From Arhodomonas sp052060015 (GTDB lineage: Bacteria > Pseudomonadota > Gammaproteobacteria > Nitrococcales > Nitrococcaceae), in contig NZ_JBPODZ010000001.1 of assembly GCF_052060015.1 (NCBI RefSeq), positions 124,001 to 188,000 on the forward strand: DNA of 64,000 nucleotides, given 5' to 3'. Below the pieces are notes generated by a model, which saw only the letters and a list, made by a program, of their open reading frames with translations, was not told the origin of the DNA and searched no databases. This document shows positions 1 to 7,630 of this stretch, in pieces. The stretch's first letter is position 1. Each line of letters begins with the position of its first letter. A program made the position numbers and the translations under genes.

Positions 1-512
1 CCGGTGTCCACGGGACCCTGCCGCTGCACTATGCCGTTTGTAGCGTGTGTGGCTCCGAGATTGCGAGGGAAGCCGAGGCCCGCGCGAACAAGCGGGCCAT
101 GATCGCGTTTCGCAAACGTGCGGAGGGCTTGCTTACGGGGGCGGAGATGCGCCAGGCGCGCCGCGCTATGGGTCTGACGCAGGCGCAAGCGGCTGAGCTG
201 TTCGGGGGCGGCAAGGTTGGGTTCTCCCGCTATGAAAATGACGATATCGCCCAGAGCGAGGCGATGGACAGCCTGGTGCGGATCTGTCTCGAACAACCCG
301 AAAACCTGATCCGCCTGGCGGCGCTCAAGGAGGTTCGACTAGGTGCTGTGCTGCCGCAGCGACGGCCGGTCGACGAATTCGCGTATGACCGCATTTCGGC
401 GATCAAACGTACGCTGGAGCATCAGATCCGCCCTGAGAGGGTGACCGGTGGGCCGGTGAGCCCGCATCCCAAGGTGGTGGATATCCAGCGCTGGAGGAAG
501 GCGGTCGCATGA
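1..512 (+). CDS. MqsA-family antitoxin, 5' partial
   Basis: The reading frame is open from the first bases of the window, so the true start lies upstream and only the C-terminal part is present. The visible part begins just before a CxxC motif (CSVC), as in the second half of the zinc-binding region of MqsA/YgiT antitoxins. A helix-turn-helix follows (GLTQAQAAELFGGGK, then FSRYE and QSEAMD), which is the typical MqsA DNA-binding domain. About 55-60 residues extend beyond the HTH, longer than in plain MqsA. The stop overlaps the start of the SecB-like gene (ATGA), so the two are probably translated together. In chaperone-dependent systems such a tail is the chaperone-addiction segment; that role is inferred here. 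The cognate toxin would be upstream, out of view. Confidence 0.8.
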   Translation, partial: GVHGTLPLHYAVCSVCGSEIAREAEARANKRAMIAFRKRAEGLLTGAEMRQARRAMGLTQAQAAELFGGGKVGFSRYENDDIAQSEAMDSLVRICLEQPENLIRLAALKEVRLGAVLPQRRPVDEFAYDRISAIKRTLEHQIRPERVTGGPVSPHPKVVDIQRWRKAVA

Positions 513-943
513 AGCCCAGCCCGCTTACCCTGCACGGTATCCAGTTCGTGCGGGTGCACGTGGAAACCGACCTCGAGTCCGAAAACAGGGCGGATGACTT
601 CCGGTTCGATGGACAGACCCTGCAATGGGGTCTGGATCACGGTCGCGACGAAGATAATGGCACTTGGTGGGTCGCCGTGGGGTTCGGGACCCACCAGGCG
701 GAGGATGAGCCCCGCTGTCCCTACATCCTCGACGTACAGGCGGTGGGTATCGTCTCCGTGTCGGAGGACTACCCCGCGGAAAGACACGAGAAGCTGGCCT
801 GCGAGTACGGCGCGGCGCTGGTGTATGGCGCCATTCGCGAAATGGTCACCAATATCACGGGCCGTAGTCTGGCCGGGCCGCTTGTGCTGCCGACGCCGAA
901 CTTCATCGGTGCGCTGGAAAGCCGGGAAAACGATGACCAATGA
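509..943 (+). CDS. SecB-like chaperone of a toxin-antitoxin-chaperone module
   Basis: A 144-residue protein. Its C-terminal part (YGAIREMVTNITGR, then GPLVLPTPNF) matches the end of SecB-fold proteins, where a helix with Arg/Asp contacts is followed by a Pro-rich segment ending in P-x-NF. The N-terminal half is strand-rich, as in SecB. The ATG overlaps the stop of the MqsA-type antitoxin gene by four bases. SecB-like chaperones beside HTH antitoxins are known to stabilise the antitoxin (TAC systems). A housekeeping SecB is less likely because it would not sit in an antitoxin operon. The family call rests on motif recognition only. Confidence 0.65.
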   Translation: MKPSPLTLHGIQFVRVHVETDLESENRADDFRFDGQTLQWGLDHGRDEDNGTWWVAVGFGTHQAEDEPRCPYILDVQAVGIVSVSEDYPAERHEKLACEYGAALVYGAIREMVTNITGRSLAGPLVLPTPNFIGALESRENDDQ

Positions 944-1082
944 TTTCTGGCCAGGCAAGGGACACCTTTATTGTCTGATATTGGGCTGCACTCCCCGCCA
1001 GCTGGTGGAGGAGGCCTCCGATATCCGCGCCGTCCAGGAGCAGTACTGGAGTAACTATCGGGAACTCGGGGAGCCGGCATGA
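934..1082 (+). CDS. possible small protein between the chaperone and sulfotransferase genes
   Basis: A 49-codon reading frame starts with ATG inside the last codons of the SecB-like gene and ends in a TGA that overlaps the ATG of the sulfotransferase gene. It would give a Trp/Tyr-containing peptide beginning MTNDFWPGKG. I do not recognise it. The overlaps at both ends look like translational coupling, but the frame could also be chance or the tail of a lost gene. Confidence 0.25.
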
Positions 1083-1942
1083 GGGAGCCGGGTTATCAGC
1101 CGGTTGTGATCATCGGCGCGCCCCGCTCTGGCACCAACATGCTGCGCGATGTGCTGTGCAGCCTGGACGGCGTGGCCACTTGGTCCTGCGATGAGATTAA
1201 TTACATGTGGCGCCACGGCAACCAGCGCTACCCCTCCGATGAGTTGCCGCCGGAGCGGGCGATAGAGCCGGTGCGGCGCTATATCCGCCGGCAGTTCGAC
1301 TGGGTGGCGCGGCGTTATGGGGTGGAGACGGTCGTCGAGAAGACCTGCGCCAACTCCCTGCGCGTGCCCTTTGTGGATGCAGTGGTTCCGGAGGCGAAGT
1401 ATCTCTTCATCCGGCGGGACGGGCTGGATGCCGTGGGCTCGGCCATGGCCCGCTGGACCGCCCCGCTGGATATCCCCTACCTCGCGCGCAAGGCGCGTTT
1501 CGTGCCGGCCACGGATCTGCCGTATTACGCCGGTCGCTACTTCTGGAGCCGGGTCTATCGGCTCTTCTCCCGGGAGCAGCGCCTGGCCTTCTGGGGCCCG
1601 CAGATGGACGATATGGACGACCTCCTGGCCCGGCATCCGCTGGATGAGGTCTGCGCCATCCAGTGGCAGCGCTGCGTGGAGCAGTCCCGCCAGGCCTTTG
1701 AGGCCATGGACTCGAGCCGGTGGCTGGAGGTGGGCTACGAGGACTTCGTGAGCCGTCCGCAGGAGGAGCTGGGCCGGATTGTCGATTTCCTGGACCTGCC
1801 GGCGGGCCGCGATGCCCGGGCCGAGGCCGTGAGCGGCGTGCGCGCGGGCAGCATCGGCAAGGGGCGTGCGGCGCTGGACGGCGAGGCCATTCAGCGGCTG
1901 GAGTCGCTGGTCGGTGAGACGCTGCGGTGGCGGGGGCATTGA
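1079..1942 (+). CDS. sulfotransferase family protein
   Basis: A 287-residue protein with an N-terminal P-loop-like 5'-phosphosulfate-binding motif (IIGAPRSGTNML, residues about 11-22). A second typical segment, KYLFIRRDGLDAVGS, resembles the 3'-phosphate-binding region of PAPS sulfotransferases. The family transfers sulfate from PAPS to a hydroxyl or amine, here perhaps on a surface glycan because amino-sugar genes lie just downstream. A GGAG-type ribosome site precedes the ATG. Its last ~25 codons are closely repeated at 2961-3036, next to the aminotransferase gene. Confidence 0.8.
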   Translation: MREPGYQPVVIIGAPRSGTNMLRDVLCSLDGVATWSCDEINYMWRHGNQRYPSDELPPERAIEPVRRYIRRQFDWVARRYGVETVVEKTCANSLRVPFVDAVVPEAKYLFIRRDGLDAVGSAMARWTAPLDIPYLARKARFVPATDLPYYAGRYFWSRVYRLFSREQRLAFWGPQMDDMDDLLARHPLDEVCAIQWQRCVEQSRQAFEAMDSSRWLEVGYEDFVSRPQEELGRIVDFLDLPAGRDARAEAVSGVRAGSIGKGRAALDGEAIQRLESLVGETLRWRGH

Positions 1943-2006
1943 TGGTGATCGCGACGCTCCCACAAAGGGCGTGCTCCTGTGCGGGCAGTTGACTTTCTCC
2001 TCTTGT

Positions 2007-2021
2007 GTGCCAATCTGGCAC
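2007..2021. promoter_or_regulatory. candidate operator upstream of the DUF1778/GNAT pair
   Basis: A perfect inverted repeat, GTGCCA-ATC-TGGCAC, lies about 50 bases before the antitoxin start. A TTGACT -35-like hexamer lies at 1989-1994. Autorepression by an antitoxin-toxin complex at such a site is typical of these modules; no binding is shown here. Confidence 0.4.
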
Positions 2022-2072
2022 CACTAGCTACAAGCGGGTCGTCAAGGGTCCGATAACCATTGAGGTGTCGCC

Positions 2073-2408
2073 ATGACAGCGGCAAGTGAAAAAGGGCGGG
2101 AAAAGCGGCTGGTCGCCCGCGCCAATGCTGAGATCCATCAGAAGATCGCGGAGGCGGCAGAGCTGCAGGGGTCCACCGTTTCCCAGTTCCTGCTGGATGC
2201 GGCGCTGGAGCGTGCCGGCGAGGTCACTGAGCGGGCCACGCGGATCAATACCAGCCGTGCGGCCTTCGAGAATATGATGGAGGCCCTGGACCAGCCGCCA
2301 CGCCCGCTGCCCCGTCTGCGGCAGGTGGCGCGACGGTACAAGGAAGAGGTCCATGTCCCGGATCCGGAAACAGCAACTGGGCAGGAACCACCACCGCGCG
2401 GGCTTTGA
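2073..2408 (+). CDS. DUF1778 (TacA-type) antitoxin
   Basis: A 111-residue protein with an N-terminal ribbon-helix-helix segment (KRLVARANAEIHQKIAEAA, then GSTVSQFLLDAALERA), the signature of DUF1778 antitoxins paired with GNAT toxins. The C-terminal part (AAFENMMEALDQPP onward) fits the toxin-binding extension. It overlaps the toxin gene by 56 bases in another frame, as is common for these pairs. A palindrome at 2007-2021 may be its operator. Confidence 0.8.
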   Translation: MTAASEKGREKRLVARANAEIHQKIAEAAELQGSTVSQFLLDAALERAGEVTERATRINTSRAAFENMMEALDQPPRPLPRLRQVARRYKEEVHVPDPETATGQEPPPRGL

Positions 2409-2871
2409 CTGCGGGGTCGAAGCGCTCAATAGCTTCCTACGGAATACGGCACGGCGACAGGACGAACGCCATCTTGTTCGTACTACGGTGCTGGTCGATA
2501 TCAATGCCCCCGAACGCATCCTGGCGTACTACTCCACGGCTCCCTGCGAGATCATACCGCCGCCCGGGGTGCGTGCCTGGAAGAGTTACCCGCACCCTGT
2601 GCCCTTCCTGCGGATGGCCCGTCTCGCTTCGGACGTGAGTGTCCAGGGGCAGGGCTTCGGTGAACTGGCGCTGCTCGCCGCCATTGAGGATGCGGCTACC
2701 ATCTCCCGGGGGTTTACCGCCATTGGCGGCCTCGTTGTGGATGCGAAGGACCCGCGTGCCGCTGCCTTTTACGAGAAGTTCGGCTTTGTCCGAATCGAAC
2801 AAGCTGGGCTTCAGCTGTTCATGCCCATCCAGGACTGCTTGTCGGTGATGGGTGAATCGCATGATTCATGA
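2353..2871 (+). CDS. GNAT toxin (TacT/AtaT-like)
   Basis: A 172-residue acetyltransferase-fold protein. The start of the domain (FDCGVEALNSFLRNTARR) is the hallmark of TacT/AtaT toxins, which acetylate the amino group of charged tRNAs and stop translation. The acetyl-CoA-binding loop is at VSVQGQGFGELAL, and the C-terminal segment DPRAAAFYEKFGF is the usual GNAT end. The pair sits between an intact sulfotransferase gene and a decayed copy of a sulfotransferase tail, so it was probably inserted or duplicated with that sequence. Confidence 0.8.
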   Translation: MSRIRKQQLGRNHHRAGFDCGVEALNSFLRNTARRQDERHLVRTTVLVDINAPERILAYYSTAPCEIIPPPGVRAWKSYPHPVPFLRMARLASDVSVQGQGFGELALLAAIEDAATISRGFTAIGGLVVDAKDPRAAAFYEKFGFVRIEQAGLQLFMPIQDCLSVMGESHDS

Positions 2872-3052
2872 CAGGGGGTGCGGTTCACCGGAGGCGTGCC
2901 ATCAAGATCGCATGGCGACGGTTGGAGGCCATTCGCCAGACGTGGGACCGGAGCGTGTCCTCGGCAAGCGGCGCGCCGCGCTGGACGGCGAGCCCATCGA
3001 GCGGCTGGAGTCGCTGGTCGGTGAGACGCTGCCGCGGTCTGGCTACGCGTGA
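2868..3052 (+). pseudogene. remnant of a second sulfotransferase gene (C-terminal end)
   Basis: From about 2961 the DNA closely repeats 1856-1929 at the end of the intact sulfotransferase gene, encoding RAALDGEPIERLESLVGETL here and RAALDGEAIQRLESLVGETL there. Just upstream, a different frame reads AIRQTWDRSV, which resembles the preceding part of sulfotransferase tails, so the remnant seems to be frameshifted near 2960. No full gene can be read. The TGA of the remnant overlaps the GTG start of the aminotransferase gene, so this copy may mark an original sulfotransferase-aminotransferase junction. Confidence 0.6.
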
Positions 3053-4230
3053 CCAACAGTGAACGGGATGTGGGTTTGCACGAGCAACTGATTGCGGCAG
3101 TCCGCGCCATCTATGGCGAGGAAGGCTTCATCCCCCTGCACCGGCCGGTGTTCGAGGGGGATGAGAAGGCCTACCTCACCGACTGCGTGGACTCCAACTT
3201 CGTCTCCTCCGTGGGGGCGCGGGTAACGGCGTTCGAGGAGCGGGTGGCCGATTTCGTGGGCGCGCGGCATGCGGTGGCGACGGTCAACGGCACGGCGGCC
3301 CTGCACGCGGCCCTGGTGGTGGCCGGGGTGGAGCCCGGGGACGAGGTGCTGACCCAGGCGTTGACCTTTGTGGCCACCTGTAACGCCGTGGCCTATACCG
3401 GGGCGGAGCCGGTCTTCGTCGATGTGGACGAGGACACGCTGGGGCTCTCGCCGGAGGCGGTGCGCCGCTATCTGGAGGCCCATGCCGACGTCGGCGAGGG
3501 CGGGGCCTGCATCAACCGCTCCACTGGCCGGCGCATCGTTGCCTGCCTGCCCATGCACACCTTTGGCCATCCGGTGCGCATCGCCGAGCTGGTGGCGGTC
3601 TGTGAGGACTACGGCATCCCGGTGGTGGAGGATGCCGCCGAGTCCCTGGGCAGCTGGGTGGGCGAGCACCATACCGGCACCTTCGGCCGGTTGGGGACGC
3701 TGAGCTTCAACGGCAACAAGGTGATCACCACCGGGGGCGGGGGGATGATCGTCACTGACGATGACGAGCTCGCCGCCCGTGCCCGCCATCTCACCACCAC
3801 CGCGAAGGCGCCCCACGGCTACGAGTTCTTCCACGATGAGCTCGGCTTCAATTACCGAATGCCCAATCTCAATGCCGCCCTCGGGTGTGCCCAGCTGGAT
3901 CGGCTGCCGGATATGCTCGCGGCCAAGCGCGAGGTGGCGCGGCGCTATGCCGAGTTCTTTGCCGATCGGCCGGAGGTGTTGGTGAGCGAGCGGGCGGGCA
4001 CGACGGCGAATTACTGGCTCAACGCCGTGCGTCTCGATTCTCGGGAGGAACGTGACGCGCTGCTGGCCTACACCAATGAGCGCGAGGTGATGACCCGGCC
4101 GATCTGGCGGCTGATGACCGAGCTGCCGATGTACCGGCACTGCTGGCACGACGGGTTGGAGGTCTCGCGGTGGCTCGAGGAGCGGGTGGTAAATCTGCCG
4201 TCTTCGGTGCCGGATGGCTGGCTGACATAA
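3049..4230 (+). CDS. DegT/DnrJ/EryC1-type sugar aminotransferase (LegC-like)
   Basis: A 393-residue fold-type I PLP enzyme. The Schiff-base lysine is Lys224 in the motif LSFNGNKVITTGGGG, the PLP-binding aspartate lies in VVEDAAESLG, and the N-terminal RPVFEGDEKAYL is typical. The family aminates 4-keto (or 3-keto) nucleotide sugars, here probably the product of the dehydratase encoded next. LegC-type enzymes have this extended N-terminus. The start is taken as GTG at 3049, overlapping the preceding remnant; a nearby downstream GTG is possible. Confidence 0.82.
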   Translation: MTNSERDVGLHEQLIAAVRAIYGEEGFIPLHRPVFEGDEKAYLTDCVDSNFVSSVGARVTAFEERVADFVGARHAVATVNGTAALHAALVVAGVEPGDEVLTQALTFVATCNAVAYTGAEPVFVDVDEDTLGLSPEAVRRYLEAHADVGEGGACINRSTGRRIVACLPMHTFGHPVRIAELVAVCEDYGIPVVEDAAESLGSWVGEHHTGTFGRLGTLSFNGNKVITTGGGGMIVTDDDELAARARHLTTTAKAPHGYEFFHDELGFNYRMPNLNAALGCAQLDRLPDMLAAKREVARRYAEFFADRPEVLVSERAGTTANYWLNAVRLDSREERDALLAYTNEREVMTRPIWRLMTELPMYRHCWHDGLEVSRWLEERVVNLPSSVPDGWLT

Positions 4231-4235
4231 GGGAT

Positions 4236-4314
4236 GTCGGATGCCGCCTGCGGCGGTATCCGACCTACGCAGCTGCGGGGATCGTGTGGATCGCCTGCAA
4301 GGCAGGCTCCTACG
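4236..4314. repeat. two palindromic intergenic repeats
   Basis: The first, 4236-4269, is a near-perfect hairpin: GTCGGATGCCGCC, then GGCGG and ATCCGACCTACG. The same type recurs at 63967-64000 and near 23160-23260. The second, 4291-4314, is a GCCTGCAAGGCAGGC-type hairpin followed by TCCTACGG, recurring in many gaps of the window. They look like REP-type elements. Confidence 0.7.
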
Positions 4315-4350
4315 GCGGAATTGTAGGGCAATGGGAGCAATGGAAAAGGC

Positions 4351-5538
4351 ATGGATGTTCTTTCCTTGATCGGGCGCGAGGCGCCCTTGTTTGATGAGGA
4401 CCTCGCGCAGAACCGGGGGCTGCTGGCGGAGCGGGTGGCCGGCGGGCGCTTCCTGGTCATCGGCGGGGCCGGGACCATCGGCCAGGCGGTGGTGCGGGAG
4501 ATCTTCCGCCGCAATCCCGCCGCGCTGGATGTGGTGGACATCAGCGAGAACAACCTCGTGGAGCTCGTGCGCGATCTGCGCAGCAGCATCGGCTATATCG
4601 ACGGCGACTTCCGCACCTTCGCCCTGGACGCCGGCTCGGTGCCCTTCGATGCCCTGATGCGGGAGGCGGGCGGCTACGACTACGTGCTCAACCTCTCGGC
4701 GCTCAAGCATGTGCGCTCGGAGAAGGACCCCTACAGCCTCATGCGCATGGTGGCCGTCAACATCGAGAACACCCTGAGCACGGCCCGCTGGGCGCGGGAG
4801 AAAGGGGCGGGGAAGTATTTCTGCGTCTCCACCGACAAGGCGGCCGCGCCGGCCAATATGATGGGGGCGAGCAAGCGCATCATGGAGCTGTTCCTGATGC
4901 GCGAGAGCGAGACGTTGCCGGTGTCTATGGCGCGGTTCGCCAACGTCGCCTTCTCCGACGGCAGCCTGCTCCATGGCTTCAACCAGCGCATGGCCAAGCG
5001 CCAGCCGCTGTCCGCGCCCAATGACGTGCGCCGCTACTTCGTCACCGACCGGGAGTCCGGGGAGCTCTGCCTGCTCTCCTGCCTGCTTGGCGAGAACCGG
5101 GATATCTTTTTCCCCAAGTTGAGCGAGCGGCTGCACCTGACGACCTTCTCCGAGATCGCCGAGCGCTACCTCGCCGCGCGGGGGTATGAAGCGGTGCGCT
5201 GCGAGAGCGAGGAGGAGGCGCGGCGCAGCGTGGACAAGCTGGCTGCCCGTGGCCAGTGGCCCTCCTACTTCTTCGCCAGCGACACCACCGGCGAAAAGGA
5301 CTTCGAGGAGTTCTACCTCGAGGGCGAGGACCTGGACTGGGGGCGCTTCGAGAACGTGGGGGTGATCCGCAACCCCGCCCGCTACAACGCCGCGAAGCTG
5401 GACGCCTTCCTCGCCGAGATCCAGCGCCTGCGCGCCGCCGAAACCTGGGAAAAGGCCGACCTGGTGGGTCTGTTCCATGTGATGGTCCCCGAGTTCGCGC
5501 ACAAGGAGACGGGCCGTTACCTGGACGGCCGGATGTGA
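4351..5538 (+). CDS. UDP-sugar 4,6-dehydratase (polysaccharide biosynthesis, CapD/FlaA1-like)
   Basis: A 395-residue SDR protein. A Rossmann motif (VIGGAGTIGQAVV) lies at about residues 33-45. The active-site stretch STDKAAAPANMMGASKR has Met in place of the usual SDR tyrosine, as in FlaA1/PseB-type inverting or retaining 4,6-dehydratases. It should form a UDP-4-keto-6-deoxy-HexNAc, the substrate of the adjacent aminotransferase. The C-terminal ~100 residues go beyond the core domain. The next gene starts two bases after the stop, so they form an operon. Confidence 0.8.
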   Translation: MDVLSLIGREAPLFDEDLAQNRGLLAERVAGGRFLVIGGAGTIGQAVVREIFRRNPAALDVVDISENNLVELVRDLRSSIGYIDGDFRTFALDAGSVPFDALMREAGGYDYVLNLSALKHVRSEKDPYSLMRMVAVNIENTLSTARWAREKGAGKYFCVSTDKAAAPANMMGASKRIMELFLMRESETLPVSMARFANVAFSDGSLLHGFNQRMAKRQPLSAPNDVRRYFVTDRESGELCLLSCLLGENRDIFFPKLSERLHLTTFSEIAERYLAARGYEAVRCESEEEARRSVDKLAARGQWPSYFFASDTTGEKDFEEFYLEGEDLDWGRFENVGVIRNPARYNAAKLDAFLAEIQRLRAAETWEKADLVGLFHVMVPEFAHKETGRYLDGRM

Positions 5539-5540
5539 GT

Positions 5541-6206
5541 ATGCAGCGATTGTTTGATGTGATTTTTGCGGGGCTGGCGCTGGTGGTGCTGGCGCCGCTG
5601 CTGATTCCGGTGGTGATAATCCTGCGCGGTACCGGCGAGGGCGAGATCTTCTTTCGCCAAGAGCGGATCGGCAAGGGCGGGGCGCCGTTCGGGCTGCTCA
5701 AGTTCGCCACCATGCTCAAGGACAGCCCCAACATGGGCACCGGCACGGTGACGGTGACCAACGACCCGCGGGTGCTGCCCTTCGGGCGATTCCTGCGCAA
5801 GACCAAGATCAACGAGCTGCCGCAGCTGATCAATATCCTCAAGGGGGATATGAGTCTCATCGGCCCGCGGCCGCAGACCCGGCGTTGCTTCGAGGCCTTC
5901 CCGCCGGAGGCGCAGGCCGAGATCGTCAAGGTGCGGCCGGGGCTCTCCGGGGTCGGCTCTATCGTCTTTCGCGGCGAGGAGGAGATGTACGAGGGCACCG
6001 ACGACCCCGATCGCCTCTACGATGAGGTGATCATGCCCTACAAGGGGGAGTTGGAGCTCTGGTACGTGCGCCACGGTAACCTGTTGCACTATTTCCTGCT
6101 CATTGCGCTGACTGCCTGGGTGGTGGCGTTCCCCGGTAGCCAGCTGTTCTGGCGGCTGTTTCGGGAGTTGCCGGAACCGCCCGCGGAGCTAGCGGGGAAG
6201 GTCTAG
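5541..6206 (+). CDS. initiating sugar-phosphate transferase (PglC/WcaJ-like)
   Basis: A 221-residue bacterial sugar transferase. One N-terminal membrane helix (residues ~3-25) precedes the catalytic core with FFRQERIGKGG, KINELPQLINILKGDMS and SLIGPRP, then VRPGLSG. A second hydrophobic segment lies near the C-terminus (HYFLLIALTAWVVAF). The family moves a sugar-1-phosphate from a UDP-sugar to undecaprenyl phosphate at the inner membrane, starting glycan assembly. With the two genes before it, the likely sugar is a UDP-diamino- or amino-trideoxyhexose. ATG at 5541 is chosen; GTG at 5535 is possible. Confidence 0.85.
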   Translation: MQRLFDVIFAGLALVVLAPLLIPVVIILRGTGEGEIFFRQERIGKGGAPFGLLKFATMLKDSPNMGTGTVTVTNDPRVLPFGRFLRKTKINELPQLINILKGDMSLIGPRPQTRRCFEAFPPEAQAEIVKVRPGLSGVGSIVFRGEEEMYEGTDDPDRLYDEVIMPYKGELELWYVRHGNLLHYFLLIALTAWVVAFPGSQLFWRLFRELPEPPAELAGKV

Positions 6207-6452
6207 GCAGCCCTCGCGTCCCGGGGGGCAGGTCTTGGGGGATCAGATGCCGCGGTCCAGGCTGCCGTGCGCGAGGCGCTAGGTACACTTTGAACCGCTG
6301 CCGGGGAGACACCGCCCCTCGCCATCGACGCCGATTTCATGGCCGTTCCCGGTCTGCAGGTCCATACCGTTTGGAGCACGTCCCCATCATGACGTGGGCT
6401 TTGGAGCCCGGAGTCGGATACTCGGCCCGCAGCGAGGCGGGGAGAAATCGCC

Positions 6453-7013
6453 ATGACAGGGAATGACTGGCAGCCATATCCCGTGGAGCGAGCGCGGCGC
6501 TATCTGGAACCGGGCCCGGTGGTGCTGGTGTCGTCGGCGTGGGCGGGCCAGCGCAACGTGATGACGCTCGGCTGGCACACGGTGATGGAGTTCTCGCCGT
6601 CGCTGGTCGGCTGCATGATCTCCGCGGGCAACTACAGCTTCGAGTTAATCCGCGGAGCCGGTGAGTGCGTCATCAACCTGCCGACCCTGGAGTTGCTCGA
6701 CGCGGTCGTGGGCGTGGGCAATACCAGCGGTGCCGTGGTGGATAAGTTCGAGCGCTTCGGCCTCAGCGCGGAACCGGCGGAGGCCGTGGCGGCACCGCGG
6801 ATCGGCGAGTGCCACGCGGCGTTCGAGTGCCGGCTGGCCGAGGACCGCCTGGTCGCGGACTACAACTTCTTCGTCTGGGAGATTGTGCGGGCCTGGGTGA
6901 AGCCGGTGCCGGAACGGCCGCGGACAGTACACTACAGCGGTGATGGCGTGTTCATGGTCTCGGGGGAGACCGTTGACCGGAGCGTGGACTTCCGGCCGGA
7001 GATGCTGCCGTAG
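6453..7013 (+). CDS. flavin reductase-like (FMN-binding) protein
   Basis: A 186-residue protein of the flavin reductase/flavoredoxin family: VVLVSSAWAGQRNVMTLGW near residue 23, SAGNYSFELIRG, and ECVINLPTLELLD are the usual flavin-contact blocks. Members bind FMN and act as NAD(P)H:flavin reductases or electron carriers. It stands alone, with a GGGGAG-type ribosome site and repeat-rich DNA on the far side, so its partner is unknown. The 246 bases before it hold no recognisable gene. Confidence 0.75.
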   Translation: MTGNDWQPYPVERARRYLEPGPVVLVSSAWAGQRNVMTLGWHTVMEFSPSLVGCMISAGNYSFELIRGAGECVINLPTLELLDAVVGVGNTSGAVVDKFERFGLSAEPAEAVAAPRIGECHAAFECRLAEDRLVADYNFFVWEIVRAWVKPVPERPRTVHYSGDGVFMVSGETVDRSVDFRPEMLP

Positions 7014-7030
7014 CGCGCGATTCCGTCCGG

Positions 7031-7156
7031 GTGTGGGAGCGCGCCTTGCGCGGGAATGTTCGCCTGCAGGGCAGGCTCCTACGGCTGCGGGATCGATGCG
7101 GGTGTAGGAGCGCGCCTTGCGCGCGAAGAGTCGCCTGCGAGGCAGGTGCCTACGGG
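7031..7156. repeat. cluster of REP-like palindromes
   Basis: Alternating units: TGGGAGCGCGCCTTGCGCG, CGCCTGCAGGGCAGGCTCC, TAGGAGCGCGCCTTGCGCGC and CGCCTGCGAGGCAGG. Each unit folds into a short hairpin next to a TAGGAG/CTCCTA end. This is the commonest repeat family of the window. Confidence 0.75.
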
Positions 7157-7195
7157 GGGCGGTCGGGTGGTGAAGTTCTTCAGCGGTAGGGTTCG

Positions 7196-7630
7196 CTACG
7201 TGGCACTGTTCAGGATGGGGATCTCCGTGACGGTGGTGAAGTCCCGGTCATGGGTGACAAGCGCTGAACAGCTGGTGTGGATGGCGGTGGCTACCTGAAT
7301 CGCATCCGGTAGCTTGAGACCGTATCGCGTTCGGATGCGCGCGGCCGTGAAGGATAACGGGGCGTCGACCGCCTGGACGTGCCAGTTGTGGCTGTTTAGC
7401 AGGCTTTGGTAGTAGCGATCGGCAAGGATCTCGTCGCCGTTGCGCAGGGGGCCGGTCAGGAATTCCGCTAATGTTACGGTGGATACCACGCCATGGAGGG
7501 TGCCTGCCTCGATGCGCTCGAAAACCGGGAGATAGGGCTCGAGGAGGGTCGGGTGGTCCTCCATCAGGTAGATAATGGGTGCGGTATCGATGGTGACCCA
7601 TGCGCCCTCGGGGAGCTCGGAGGCCTCCAT
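7196..7630 (-). CDS. PIN-domain toxin (VapC-like)
   Basis: A 144-residue protein starting MEASELPEG. PIN-domain acidic residues are visible: Asp in TIDTAPIIYLME, Glu in STVTLAEFLTGPL, Asp in YGLKLPDAIQVATAI and Asp in LVTHDRDF. VapC-type toxins are Mg-dependent RNases. The start overlaps the stop of the antitoxin gene by ATGA, the usual arrangement. A longer frame reaches further upstream, but the coupled ATG is preferred. Confidence 0.85.
   Translation of the reverse strand: MEASELPEGAWVTIDTAPIIYLMEDHPTLLEPYLPVFERIEAGTLHGVVSTVTLAEFLTGPLRNGDEILADRYYQSLLNSHNWHVQAVDAPLSFTAARIRTRYGLKLPDAIQVATAIHTSCSALVTHDRDFTTVTEIPILNSAT

Noticed and set aside
3043..5502. 819-codon open frame on the minus strand
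   Set aside because: It is a shadow of the aminotransferase and dehydratase genes in GC-rich DNA; the composition is His/Arg/Pro-rich with no domain pattern.
7180..7200. GCGGTAGGGT string resembling an RfaH ops element
   Set aside because: It lies behind the flavin reductase gene and faces the 3' end of the PIN toxin gene, not the leader of a polysaccharide operon, and the match is partial.
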